Assembly: GCA_963799045.1 (NCBI GenBank)
Contig: CAWCVN010000006.1
Location: 1-64,000 of the forward strand
Source: DASRSS01 sp963799045
GTDB lineage: Bacteria; Actinomycetota; Actinomycetes; Mycobacteriales; Jatrophihabitantaceae
Reading direction: 5' to 3'
Length of the DNA: 64,000 bases
Shown: one piece after another, positions 17,973-28,057 of the stretch
Layout: each line of letters starts with the position of its first letter
How positions within the stretch are numbered: the stretch's first letter is position 1
Notes under the pieces: model-generated
What the model saw: only the letters and a program-made list of their open reading frames with translations
The model's database searches: none
What the model was told of the DNA's origin: nothing
Translations under genes and position numbers: made by a program

Positions 17973-19530
17973 CGGCGGGCCTGCAGGTCGGCCGCTGGGC
18001 GCGCCGCCGCCCCGATGCGTGCGCGCTCTTCGACGCCACCCGCGAGCGCACCTGGCGCGAACTCGACGATCGCACCACGCGACTGGCCAACCTGCTCGCC
18101 GACGAATACGGCGTCCGTCCCGGCGACCGGGTCGCCCTGCTCGCCGAGAACCGCATCGAGGTGGCCGAGGTGCTCGCCGGCTGCCACAAGGCGGGCGCGG
18201 TCTACGTCGGGCTGAACTTCCGTTTCGACGCCGACGAGCTCGACCAGGCGCTCGACAATGCCGAACCGCGTCGTGCTGCGTGCTGTCCGGCGAGTTCGCC
18301 GAGCGCGGCGAGGTGGTCGCCGGAGCGCGCGGCATCCCGACGCTCGACCTGGACGCGGCCGGGAGCCGACGGCTACGAAGCTGCCCTCGCACCGCTCGTC
18401 GACACGCGACGCCGGCCGCCATGCACCGTTGCAGCCCACGTGATCTTGCCTGCATCGTCTACACCTCGGGCACGACCGGTCGGGCCAAGGGCGTCACGTT
18501 CGACCACGCCGCGATGCTGCAGCACGCCACGATCACCTGCATCGAGTACGAGATCGATGTCGACTCGCGCTACCTGATCCAGATCCCGCACAACTCGAGC
18601 GTCAACATCACGATCGCTGCCGTGCCTGGCGGCCGGGGCGGCGCTCGGCTTCGCGGACAACCGCGCCTTCGACCCGTCCGGGTTCGCCGACCTGGTGGCA
18701 GGTCGCGGCGTCACCCACACCTTCCTCGTCCCGACGCAGCTCATGCGCATCCTCGACCAGCTGGACGACGACGACGCCCGACTCGGCAGCCTCACCACGC
18801 TCGGCTACGGCTCGTCGCCCATCGCCCCCGACCGGCTCCGGCGGCTCGTGACCGTTACGGCCCGATCTTCATCCAGCTCTACGGCATGGCCGAGGTCGCC
18901 TCGATCGGCACGCTGCTGCGCAAGGACGACCACGTGCGCGCCCTCGACCGACGGTCCAGCGCTGTTCGCCTCGTGCGGGCGGCCGTCGTTCGGCATCGAC
19001 GTGCTCGTCGTCGACGACGACGGCAACGAGGTGGGCGTCGGCGAGCGCGGTGAGGTCGTCTTCAGCGGCCCGCATCTCATGCTCGGCTACCACCGCGATC
19101 CAGAGCGGACCGCCGAGGCGATCGTGGACGGCCGGATGCACTCCGGTGACATCGCCACAGTGGACGACGACAGGGCTACCTGTACATCGTCGACCGCAAG
19201 AAGAACCTGATCATCCGCGGCGGGCAGAACATCGCCCCGACCGAGATCGAGAACGTGCTGTACCTCCACCCGGCGGTGCTGGAGGCGAGCGTCGTCGGGG
19301 CGCCCGACCCCGACTGGGGTGAGCGCGTCGTCGCGGTGGTGACGCTGCGCCCCGGCGCTGAGGCCAGCGAGCAGGAGCTCACCGGAGTTCGTCGCAGGCC
19401 TCGGACTCTCGCGCGCTTCAAGCGTCCGGAGCAGGTCACGATCATCGACTCGATGCCGAAGAACGCCGTGGGCAAGATCGACAAGCAGGTCGTGCGCAGC
19501 TGGTACTGGACCGACGGGCGCGCGGTGTGA
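17969..19530 (+). pseudogene. Acyl-CoA synthetase (AMP-binding), several frameshifts
   Basis: Joined frames give an ANL-superfamily ligase of about 520 residues. It begins MTAGLQVGRWARRRPDACAL, has the AMP-binding P-loop YTSGTTGRAKGVTF, the motif LYGMAEV, GEVVFSGPHLMLGY and the C-terminal lysine region PKNAVGKIDKQV. The reaction would be fatty or aromatic acid + ATP + CoA to acyl-CoA. At least six single-base frame changes lie between about 18255 and 19390, yet no segment is missing. It overlaps its upstream neighbour by ATGA and its downstream neighbour by GTGA, as in a tightly coupled operon. Confidence 0.85.
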
Positions 19531-20695
19531 ACCGGCTCGACCCGTTCCGCGACGTCGCGATCGTCGGCATCGGCAAGACGCAGATGGGCCGCACCCTGCC
19601 GACGAACACCGTCTCCGCCTGCCTCGAAGCGCTGAAGCTCGCGGTCGCCGACGCCGGCCTCGACATCACCGACATCGACGGCATCTCGGCCCGATGGCCC
19701 GGTCCGGGCGGCACCGTCTTCGTGCCCGGATCGGCCGACTGGGGCGGGCTGCTCGGTACCCCGCTGCGCTGGATCAGCGACACCTACCCGCAGGGGATCC
19801 CCGCTGCGATCGACGCGGCCTGCGCGATCGCCGCCGGGCAGTGCGAGGTGGCCGTCGTCGTCGGCGGACAGGCCGGCGTGTTGGGCGGTGGAAAGGTCGC
19901 CTCGTACACGAGACCGGACAACGAGTTCATCGCCACCTGGGGCTCGATCACCCAGGCCCAGTTCGCTCTCGTCGCGCAGGTGTACTTCGATCGCTTCGCC
20001 CCCGACCGCGAGAAGCTCGCCGGGCTCGCCGCCACGATCCGCAACACCGGGTCGATCAACCCCGAGTCCGTGATGGCCGGCCGCGGCCCCTACACCGCCG
20101 CGGACGTGCTGGCCTCGCCCTTGGTCGCCTCGCCCTTCCACCTTCTCGAGGTCTGCCTGGCCACCGAAGGCGCAGCCGCGATCGTGCTCACCTCGACGCG
20201 ACAGAGCCCGCGACTGTCGCACCACGCCGGTGCGCATCCTCGGCGGTGCATGCGAGTGGTACCAGCAGCAGTACGTCGACCCTCCGCGCTACGACGACGT
20301 CGGCCGGATCGGTGCCGACGCGGGACGCCGTGCTCTCGGACAGGCAGGCCTCAGTGCGTCCGACATCGACGTCTTCGAGCTCTATGACATCAATATCTTC
20401 GAGGTGGTGCGCCAGCTCGAGGTCCTCGGCCTGTGTGCCGAAGGGGAGGGCACCGACTTCGCGCACGACGCACGGGATCGACCCGTCCGGCAGGCTGCCG
20501 ATCAACACCGACGGCGGTCTGCTCTCCAACGCCCACATCGGCTGGGGCGCCCCGACGCTCAAGTTGATCGAGGCCGTGCACCAGCTGCGCGGCACCGCAC
20601 GCACCGGCCAGATCCCAGGCGCCCGCACGGCACTGGCCACCGGCGCCGGCTCCGGGGCGCAGTACCACAACGTGATGGTGCTCGGCACCGACTGA
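19527..20695 (+). pseudogene. Lipid-transfer-type thiolase (SCP2/Ltp-like), about two frameshifts
   Basis: The frame from GTG 19527 runs through DVAIVGIGKTQMGRTLP, DAACAIAAGQCEVAVVVGG and EVCLATEGAAAIVLTS. After a frame change near 20210 it continues as ELYDINIFEVVRQLEVLGLC, and after another near 20470 as INTDGGLLSNAHIGWGAPTL. This is the non-decarboxylating SCP2-thiolase family, whose members act as thiolases or, with a DUF35 partner such as that at 17551, as retro-aldolases. The position expected for the Cys nucleophile reads DAACAIAAG, so a Cys is present. The ending TGVGSGAQY-type segment is conserved. Confidence 0.85.
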
Positions 20696-20737
20696 CCACC
20701 GCCGAGCTCGGCACGGACGACCCGAAGGACACCAGCA

Positions 20738-21922
20738 ATGGCCAGAACCGGCGCCACCCCGAACGTGCTCACCCGTCTCGGCATCACCCGGCCGGCGGCC
20801 TCGGTGGACGAGCTGCGCAGCCGGGCCCGCCGCCGCATCCCGCGCCCCGTGTTCGACTTCATCGACGGAGGCGCCGAGGACGAGGTCACGCTGCGCGCGA
20901 ACCGCGTCGACTTCTCGCAGATCGCGTTCCGCCCGGACGCGCTCGTGGACGTGAGCACGCGCAGCCAGGTGACCACCGTGCTGGGTCAGGAGCTGCCCAG
21001 CCCGGTGCTCCTGTCGCCCTGCGGCCTCGCCCGGCTCGCGCACCGGGACGGTGAACTCGCTGCGGCCCGGGCTGCAAGCGAGTTCGGCACGATCTTCACG
21101 CTCAGCACCGCATCCAGCTACAGCATCGAAGAGGTGGCTGCGGCGGGCCGGGGCAGCAGGTGGTTCCAGCTGTACGTCTGGGAGAACCGCGGCGCGACCC
21201 GGGAGCTGGTCGAGCGCGCCCGCGCCGCGGGCTACGAGGCGCTGTGTTTCACGATCGACGTCCCGCTGTCCGGCCAGCGCGAACGGGACCTGCGCCATGG
21301 CATGACGATCCCGCCCAAGCCTGCGCCGCGCAGTCTCGGCTACTGGGCCGTCCACCCCCGCTGGGTACAGCAGGCCCTGGTCGGTGATCCGATCACGTTC
21401 CGCAACTTCGTCGGTCAGGCGGCCAGCGACTCGGCGGTCGCACTCGGAACGTTCGTCAACCGGCAGCTCAACCCGGCGATGTGCTGGGACGACCTGGTTT
21501 GGCTGCGCGAGATCTGGGACGGGCCGTTGATCGTCAAGGGCGTCATGTCAGGACGGGACGCCCGGCGCGCTGTCGAGCTCGGCGCGCAGGCCGTCGTGGT
21601 CAGCAACCACGGAGGGCGCCAGCTCGACGGCCTGCCCTCCACCGTCTCGGTGCTGCCCGAGGTCGTGGACGCGCTCGGCGGCGGCGCCGAGGTCTACCTC
21701 GACGGCGGGGTGCGGCGCGGCTCGGACGTGGTCAAAGCCCTCGCGCTCGGCGCGCGGGCGTGCATGGTCGGCAGGCCCTGGATGTTCGGCCTCGGCGCCG
21801 GCGGGCAGGCGGGCGTCACCCGGGCGCTGCAGCTGCTGAGCTCCGAGATCGATCGCGTGCAGGCGCTGATCGGCAACACCGACATCACCGAGCTGACGCC
21901 TGCGGTGCTGCGGCTGCCGTGA
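20738..21922 (+). CDS. FMN-dependent alpha-hydroxy acid dehydrogenase
   Basis: The 394-residue protein belongs to the lactate/mandelate dehydrogenase family. It shows the FMN barrel start RRRIPRPVFDFIDGGAEDE, the substrate-loop YVWENR, the active-site SNHGGRQLDG with catalytic His and Arg, and the phosphate-binding DGGVRRGSDVVKALALGARA. It would oxidise a 2-hydroxy acid to the 2-oxo acid. AAGGA lies nine bases before ATG 20738. The frame is intact, unlike its upstream neighbours. It converges with the ThDP enzyme gene with only 15 bases between stops. Confidence 0.93.
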   Translation: MARTGATPNVLTRLGITRPAASVDELRSRARRRIPRPVFDFIDGGAEDEVTLRANRVDFSQIAFRPDALVDVSTRSQVTTVLGQELPSPVLLSPCGLARLAHRDGELAAARAASEFGTIFTLSTASSYSIEEVAAAGRGSRWFQLYVWENRGATRELVERARAAGYEALCFTIDVPLSGQRERDLRHGMTIPPKPAPRSLGYWAVHPRWVQQALVGDPITFRNFVGQAASDSAVALGTFVNRQLNPAMCWDDLVWLREIWDGPLIVKGVMSGRDARRAVELGAQAVVVSNHGGRQLDGLPSTVSVLPEVVDALGGGAEVYLDGGVRRGSDVVKALALGARACMVGRPWMFGLGAGGQAGVTRALQLLSSEIDRVQALIGNTDITELTPAVLRLP

Positions 21923-21940
21923 GGGTCGGCCCTCGCCTCA
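21920..21940. terminator. Small hairpin between convergent genes
   Basis: GAGGG-TCGG-CCCTC (21921-21934), flanked by TGAGG/CCTCA, forms a compact stem in the 15-base gap. It may end transcription in both directions. No T-run. Confidence 0.35.
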
Positions 21941-23572
21941 GTGCCGGAAGGCCTCTTCGAGCCAGGCGGCCCGCACGGTGCGGCTGATCTTGGCATCGAT
22001 CAGCAGCGGAGCGTCCAGCGAGGCGAGCTCCGCCTTCAGACCGGCGACGTCCTCCTCGGTCCGCACGGTGATCGCCCGCGCGCCGAGCGCGCTCGCCGTG
22101 GCGGCGAAATCGGTGTCCGGGAAGACGGAGAGGTCCTCGGACAGCTCCCACAGCCGGATGATCTGCAGCTCGGAGCCGTAGGCCGCGTCGTTGAGCACCA
22201 CGACCGCCAACGGAATCTGGTACCGCACCATCGTGTCGAGATCACCGAGGCTCATGATCAGGCCGCCGTCGCCGACGAAGAGGACGGTCGGACGGTCCGG
22301 CCGCGCCACCGCAGCACCCATCGCCATTCCGATACCCAGCCCGATCGAGCCGAAGTCGATACCGCATACGAACGCGCGACCGTCCGGCACGCCCATGTAC
22401 GCGACCGGATAGCCGAAGAAGTGGCCGGCGTCGGTGACGACGGTGCGCTCAGCGGGCAGCATCCGGTCCAGCTCGATCACCAGGCTGCGTGCGTCGAGCA
22501 CGCCGGGCTCCTCGACCTTGCGGAACTCGCTCTCCGGCCCGAAGTGGGTCAGCGACTCCGCCGCGCGCGGACGGTACCCGTCCTGCTGCACGCCGCGGGC
22601 CTCGAGTTCGGCCAGCAGGGCGCGCACCACGAGGGCCGCGTCACCGGGCAGCGCGACGTCGCCGGACGAAGCGCGTTCGTCCACCACGTCGCACCGGATC
22701 ACCTTCGCCTTCGGGCTCAGCAGGCTGCCACGCATCGTGGTGAAGTCGTTCAACCCGGCTCCGACCACCAGCACGACGTCGGCCTCGCCGACGATGGTGG
22801 CCGAGAGGTTGCTGCCCAGCCCGCCCACGACGCCCACTCCGTACGGGTGCGCGCCGAACAGGCCCTTGCCGCGCAGCGACGTTCCGAAGACCGCGCCCAC
22901 CCGGTCGCCGACCGCGGTGAGCTCGTCGGCGCAGCCGGATTCGACGGCGCCACGGCCACCGATGATCGTCGGTCGCCGCGCCGACACGAGCAGATCGACC
23001 GCTGATCGGATCGCATCGGCGTCGACCTGCGCGCTTGCCTGCGGGGACGCCGCCTCGGGTGCCTCGTCGTCCCAGGCGATCCACTCCATCTCCTGGACAT
23101 CGATCGGCATGTTCAGCCCGACCGGTCCGCGGCTCTCGCGGGCAAGCCGGATCGCCGCCACGACGTCCGAGAACGCGGTCCGCGGGTCGCTCAGCGAGAT
23201 CAGCGGCACCTCGGCGGCGGCGAAGACCGCGGCGTGGTTCACGTCCTGCGGCCAGCCCTGCTGGAACGACGCGACGTCGCCCACCATCAGCAGCAAGGGG
23301 GTGCGCGCCTTGCGGGCAGTCACCAGAGCCGTGAGTGTGTTTGTCACGCCGGGGCCCTGCGTCGTGGTGCATACCCCGACGTCTCCGGAGACCCGCGCGA
23401 ACCCGTCGGCCATCGCGACCGCCGCGGACTCGTGTCTGGTGCCGTAGTAGGGCTGCCCAAGATCGTCGGACCAGTAGGTGAGCAGCCGCAGGTTCCCGTC
23501 ACCCATCAGGCCGAAGATCGTGGAGACGTTCTCCTCCTGCAGGGCGTGCGCGACCGCTTCGTAGATCTTCAT
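21938..23572 (-). CDS. Thiamine diphosphate-dependent decarboxylase/lyase (acetolactate synthase-like)
   Basis: The 544-residue protein has all three domains of the ThDP family. The N-terminal PYR domain carries the cofactor-activating Glu in YGTRHESAAVAMADG. The middle domain includes TIIGGRGAV. The C-terminal PP domain has the Mg/ThDP motif from GDGG (LFVGDGGLIMSLGDL) to VVLNDAAYGSE. Related enzymes include acetolactate synthase, benzoylformate decarboxylase and 2-hydroxyacyl-CoA lyase; the substrate cannot be read. Next to a 2-hydroxy acid oxidase, a 2-oxo acid decarboxylase is attractive. Its start overlaps the amidohydrolase stop (ATGA). The frame is intact. Confidence 0.9.
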   Translation of the reverse strand: MKIYEAVAHALQEENVSTIFGLMGDGNLRLLTYWSDDLGQPYYGTRHESAAVAMADGFARVSGDVGVCTTTQGPGVTNTLTALVTARKARTPLLLMVGDVASFQQGWPQDVNHAAVFAAAEVPLISLSDPRTAFSDVVAAIRLARESRGPVGLNMPIDVQEMEWIAWDDEAPEAASPQASAQVDADAIRSAVDLLVSARRPTIIGGRGAVESGCADELTAVGDRVGAVFGTSLRGKGLFGAHPYGVGVVGGLGSNLSATIVGEADVVLVVGAGLNDFTTMRGSLLSPKAKVIRCDVVDERASSGDVALPGDAALVVRALLAELEARGVQQDGYRPRAAESLTHFGPESEFRKVEEPGVLDARSLVIELDRMLPAERTVVTDAGHFFGYPVAYMGVPDGRAFVCGIDFGSIGLGIGMAMGAAVARPDRPTVLFVGDGGLIMSLGDLDTMVRYQIPLAVVVLNDAAYGSELQIIRLWELSEDLSVFPDTDFAATASALGARAITVRTEEDVAGLKAELASLDAPLLIDAKISRTVRAAWLEEAFRH

Positions 23573-24390
23573 GACGGCTCTGTCCTGTCTGTCGCGGCGG
23601 GGCGGGGAGGGAGGTCGAGGATGCGCTGCGCGTTGCGGCCCAGGATCAGGTCAAGGTCGGCGGCGGGCAGGCCGAGGGCGCGCAGCGCGCTGATCTCGGC
23701 GACCGGCGACGCCGTGGGCCAGTCGGAGGCGAAGACGACGCGTTCGCTGCCGTGGCGCGTGATGATCGAGCGCAACACGTCGGCGTCGAGCGTCGCCAAC
23801 GACGGCGGCCAGGACGTGTCGAGGTAGACCGGCTCCCCGATCAGGGTCTGCATCGCGTCGTCCAGGTGGTGATAGCCGCCGAAGTGGCAGGCGATCATGG
23901 TCAGGTTCGGCAGGCTGCGGACGATGTCGCGCACCATCGCAGGCGTTGCTCCGCTGCCGTCACCGCCGCCACCGGCACCGACGTGCGCGATCACCGGGAA
24001 CTCGCCGGCGAGCGCGGCGAGCACCGCCAGCAGGTCCGGATCGTCGAGGCGGTAACTTCTGGAACGTCGGGTGCAGCTTCACCCCGCGCACGTCGTTGCT
24101 TGCGCAGCGAGGCGAGGTTGTCGTCGACGCTGCGCCGCGGGTGGATCGTGCCGAACGGCACCAGGCGGCTGCGGTCGATGCTGCCGATGTAGTCGTTGGC
24201 GCGCTCGACGTGCTCGGGCTCGTTGGCGATGGCCAGACAGACCGAGTAGTCGATGCCGGCGTCGTCCTGCGCGGCGTACAGACCGCCCACGGTGCCGTCG
24301 CCCTGCAAGGGCATGTCCGGCACCGACCGCGCCGAGGGCGCGGGCCGCGACCTTGTCCGGCCAGACGTGGTTGTGCAGGTCGACGATCAC
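23569..24390 (-). pseudogene. Amidohydrolase-2 family metal-dependent hydrolase, frameshifted
   Basis: Joined frames give about 270 residues: VIVDLHNHVWPDKVAARAL with the metal-binding DxHxH, VKLHPTFQ, FPVIAHVGAG (His ligand), LPNLTMIACHFGGYHH and ERVVFASDWPTASP with the final Asp. This is the ACMSD/resorcylate-decarboxylase-type fold, which includes hydrolases and decarboxylases. The GTG at 24390 overlaps the SDR stop. Frame changes occur near 24330, 24090 and 24050. Confidence 0.82.
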
Positions 24391-25143
24391 AGCTTCGCCA
24401 GCTCCCCGCCGTCGATCGTGTAGCAGCTGCCGGTGACGAAGTTCGAGGCGGGCGAGGCCAGGTAGCACGCCAGCGCGATGATCTCCTCAGCGCTCGCCCA
24501 TCCGCCCCATCGGGATCTTGCGCACGCGGCGCGCGAGCGTCTCGGGGTCGTCGAGCACCGCCTGCTGCGCCTCGGTGGCGAAGCCGCCCGGCGCGATCAT
24601 GTTCACGCACACCCCGTCCTTGGCCCACTCCGCGGAGAGCGCCTCGGTGAGCCGGAGCAGCGCCCCCTTGGAGGCCGAGTAGGCGGCGAGCACCGGCTTG
24701 CCGCGCAGCGACGACAGCGAGCCGACGTTGATGATCTTGCCGCTGCCCTGTGCCCGCAGGTGCTCGGCCGGCGGCCTGGATCAGCGCGACCGGCCCGAAC
24801 ACGTTCACGCTCGAAGACGTGCTGCCACTCCTCCAGCGACATGTCGCTGAATGCTCCGGCGGGCGCGATGCCTGCGTTGTTGACGACGATGTCCAGCCGA
24901 CCGAACGCCTCCACCGCGGCCGGTACGAGCGCGCGCACCGCCGAGAGGTCGCTCATGTCGCACGGTTGGGCGACGATGCGACCGCTCGAATTCGGCGGCC
25001 AGCGATCTCGAGGTCGGCAACCGTGCGCGCGGCCGCGAGCGACGCGGGCTCCTTCGTTGGCCAGGCCGGTCGGCGATGGCCCGCCCGAGCCCGCGGCTCG
25101 CACCGGTGACGATCGCGACGGACCCGTCGAGGCCGAGGTCCAT
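24387..25143 (-). pseudogene. Short-chain dehydrogenase/reductase, frameshifted
   Basis: The N-terminus MDLGLDGSVAIVTGASRGLG gives the NAD(P)-binding motif TGxxxGxG. The remaining parts, in other frames, read VNNAGIAPAG, YSASKGALLRLTEALSAEW (catalytic Tyr and Lys), VNMIAPGGFATE and ASNFVTGSCYTIDGG, so a classical SDR of about 250 residues is fully represented. AAGGAGGTGGACTGAC precedes ATG 25143, one base after the acyl-CoA dehydrogenase stop. At least four single-base frame changes break it. Likely oxidises a hydroxyacyl intermediate. Confidence 0.85.
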
Positions 25144-25144
25144 G

Positions 25145-26289
25145 TCAGTCCACCTCCTTGGCGAGCTGGCGGGCGATGCCGAGGCGGATGACCTCGCTCG
25201 CACCTTCGTAGATCCGCATCGGCCGGGCCTGGCGGTGGCAGCGTTCCAGGCGCGAGTCGCGGATCAGCCCCCAGCGCCCACAGACCTGCACGCAGCGGTC
25301 GACGACGCGGCTGCACGCCTCGGTCGCGGCGAGCTTGGCCAGCGTCGAGTACTCGAGGTTCGCCAGCGGGTCGGTGCGGGCCAGTTCGGCGGCACGGTAG
25401 GTGAGCAGCCGCGTCGACTCGACCTCGGCCCAGGCATCGGCGAGCAGACCGGCGACCGGGCCGAGCCGGATCAGCGGCCGGCCGAACTGCTCGCGGGTGC
25501 GCGCGTGGCGCGTCGCCTCGTCGAGGGCGACCTGGGCGAGGCCGACAGCCGCGGCCGCCACCGAGATGCGGAAGACCGCCAGGGTGGCCAGCACCGGATC
25601 GAGTCCCCGGCCCGGCCGGCCGAGCCGAGCCGACTCGGGCAGCGTCACGTCGACCAGGCGGACATCACCGAGCAGGTGCGGCGCGCCGAGTTCTGGGCTC
25701 GGCTCGGTCGGTGAGGCCGGGGGAGTCGGCCGGGACGAGGAACGCGGACAGGCCCAGCTCGCCCTCCTGGGCGAGCACGATGTAGTAGCCGGCCACGCCG
25801 GCGTTGGAGATGAACGACTTGTGCCCGTTCAGCGTCGACCCGGCCGTCCGGCCGAGACCGCGCGGGTGGTGACGCCCTTGAGGTCCGAGCCGGCCATCGG
25901 CTCGGTGAGCGCCGAGCGCGGCCAGGACCTCGCCGGTGGCGACCTTGGGCAGCCAGGTGCGGCGTTGCTCCTCGGTGCCCGCGACCGTGATGGCGTAGCT
26001 GCCGATGCCCTGCAGGGCGAACAGCGAGTCGGCGGCCGAGCAGACGCCCATCAGCGTCTCGCGCACGACGCAGATCGCGACGGGGTCGACGGTCTCGTGC
26101 CGACCTCCGTAGGCCGCCGGGACGACGAGATCCAACAAGCCGCTGCTCGCGGAGAATGGTGTGCACCTCGGGGTGCAGGCCGCTGGAGTCGTCCGCCTCG
26201 ACCGCGATCGGCCGCAGCTTGTCCGCAGTTGCAGCCGCGGCCTGCCGGATGTCGTCGTAGGCGGGATCGAACGACGTCAGGGCGCTCAT
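25145..26289 (-). pseudogene. Acyl-CoA dehydrogenase, frameshifted (copy 1)
   Basis: Starting at ATG 26289 (MSALTSFDPAYDDI), the joined frames read through FALQGIGSYAITVAGTEEQ, LNGHKSFISNAG, FRISVAAAAVGLAQVALDEA, TREQFGRPLI and MRIYEGASEVIRLGIARQL, the normal order of an acyl-CoA dehydrogenase of about 380 residues. The catalytic-base region near IYEGASE fits the family pattern. Breaks occur near 26135, 25900 and 25690. It introduces the double bond in acyl-CoA using FAD. First gene of a leftward operon with SDR, amidohydrolase and ThDP enzyme. Confidence 0.87.
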
Positions 26290-26336
26290 AGGGTTTGCTC
26301 CGGGTACTCGAGGGCAGTCGGCACGACGATCTAACT

Positions 26337-26350
26337 ATGATATCCATACA
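26337..26350. promoter_or_regulatory. Operator-like site ATGATATCCATACA
   Basis: Sits between the leftward acyl-CoA dehydrogenase operon and the rightward duplicated-family operon. Shares the ATGATA-N2-CATA core with 16608-16621 and 40177-40190. Confidence 0.55.
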
Positions 26351-26373
26351 CCTAGATACGGACGATAGAAGGT

Positions 26374-27256
26374 GTGAGACGGGTGGCCGATGAAGGTCAG
26401 GGCAGGCAGACCGTGCTGGTGGAGACCGGCCGCGGGCGGATCATGGCGATGGATTCCGCCTACGACGTCGCACCAGGCAACAGGGCGCGGGACGTCGTCG
26501 TCAATGCCTCCTACTGTGGCGTGCTGCCGGCCCGGTTCATCGCCGAGCACTCGCCCAGGGGCGCGATCGGTGTCGACTGCGGGATCGGGCCGGAGGGGGC
26601 ATCGATCGCCGGCCTGTGGTACCTCGAGGCGCTCAGCATCCCGGCGGCGGTCGCCGACGTGATGACGGTCCACCTCGGCGACGGCGTCGACCTGTACGAA
26701 CAGGGCGTCATCAGCTTCGCGAACCAACCGGCTGCCGACTGCGGCGTCACCGCCGGGATGCCGGTACGCGTCGCGGCGCAGATGCTGCTCGAACGCGACG
26801 TCGACGTGCACTCGGCCGCTGAGGTCACCAACCGCACCGTCGTGCGGGCAGGGCCCGGGCGGGCGGCGGATCATCGCCACCGACTCCATCGCGTTCGGCC
26901 TGCCCGAGGACCGCGACCGTAACGTCCTGCTGACCGCAGGGCACACCGGCCGCAGTGCGGTGCCCTACCTGACCGCGGTGCACCCGCTCGGTTTCATCTG
27001 CTCCGACGGCGGAGGCGGGCGGGACCTCGCCGGCACGGCCGGGCTCGCGCTCGTCGAGAACCAGGGGCTGGCCGGTGCCACCGTCGATGCCCGCACCGCC
27101 CGGATGGGGAGCGGCATGAGCACCTGGAACGACGGTGTCATCAGCGCCTGCAACGTCCACGCCACGGCAGCCGGCGTCCGGGTCGGCATGTCGCGCCCAG
27201 GACGCCGCCACCTGCTGGTCCGCCGCACCATCGATGAGAACGAGGAGACCCGATGA
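26374..27256 (+). pseudogene. Unrecognised internally duplicated protein, copy J (one frameshift)
   Basis: This is a paralogue of 16666-17551 with the same two-half build. First half: GRIMAMDSAYDVAP, DVVVNASYCG, SPRGAIGVDCGIG, ASIAGLWYLEALSIPAA, GVISFANQPAADCGVTAGMP. Second half, after a frame change near 26850: IIATDSIAFGLPED, NVLLTAGHTG, HPLGFICSDGG, GTAGLALVENQGLAGA, GVISACNVHATAAGVRVGM. GTG 26374 follows AGAAGG; GTG 26383 is an alternative. Its TGA overlaps the ATG of an enoyl-CoA hydratase. The function is unknown. The shared Asp/Gly-rich positions in both halves suggest two copies of one binding or catalytic site. Confidence 0.75.
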
Positions 27257-28051
27257 CCGACGCCACGACGCCGGATGTCCTGACCGAGCGCCGCGGTGAC
27301 GCTTGCTGGATCACGCTGAACCGCCCGGAGCGCAAGAACTGCGTACGACCCGGAGATGGCCGGGCGCATCGGCGCGGCGGCTGAAGGAGGCCGCGCGGTC
27401 CGACGCGATCGCCATCGTGATCACCGGTTCCGGCGACTCGCTTCTGCGCCGGCGGCTTCCTCGGTCAGCTGAGCGAGCCGGATGCCATCGGCCTGCGCAC
27501 GCTGTTCTATCAGCTCGCTGGAGCTCTTCGAGACTGATCCGCACCGCGCCGCAGCCGGTGATCGCCGCGGTGAACGGGGTTGCCGCCGGCGGGGGCAACG
27601 AGCTGGTCGTCGCCTGCGACCTCGCAATCGCCGCCGAGTCGGCGCGTTTCGGGCAGACCGGCGTCCGGATCGGCAGCGCGCCGGTGCTGGGTGCGACGAA
27701 CCTGCTTGCGATCTCGATCGGGGAGAAGCGGGCCAAGGAGGTCTCCTTCCTATGCCGGAAGTACTCCGCTGCCCGAGGCGCTCGACCTGGGCTGGATCAA
27801 CGAGGTGGTGCCGGACGGCGAGCTCGAGGCCGCCGTCGACTCGATGGTCGCCGAGCTCGCGCAGATGAGCCCGCGATACCTGGAGATCGCGAAGACCTCG
27901 TCGAACGTGTGGTGGAACGCCTGCCGCGACAACTACATCCAGTCGCTCGGCCAGCTCGTCCAGGCGATCGGCTCGGCAGACATGCGTCGAGGGCGCGACG
28001 GCCTTCATGGAGAAGCGCAAGCCGTCTTTTCCCCGACGCGGACACGCGTGA
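27253..28051 (+). pseudogene. Enoyl-CoA hydratase/isomerase, frameshifted
   Basis: The joined frames read WITLNRPERKN, then the first CoA loop, VIAAVNGVAAGGGNELVVAC (oxyanion-hole Gly), GQTGVRIGSAPVLGATN, GEKRAKEVSFL, ALDLGWINEVVPD and a C-terminal helix ending RKPSFPRRGHA before TGA 28049-28051. The loop reads GSAPVLGATN rather than the hydratase GxxPxxGGT with Glu, and YLEIAKTSSNVWWNA is like 2-ketocyclohexane or dienoyl-type crotonases, so its exact reaction is open. At least four single-base frame changes. It overlaps the preceding gene by ATGA. Confidence 0.83.
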
Positions 28052-28057
28052 TCGTCG

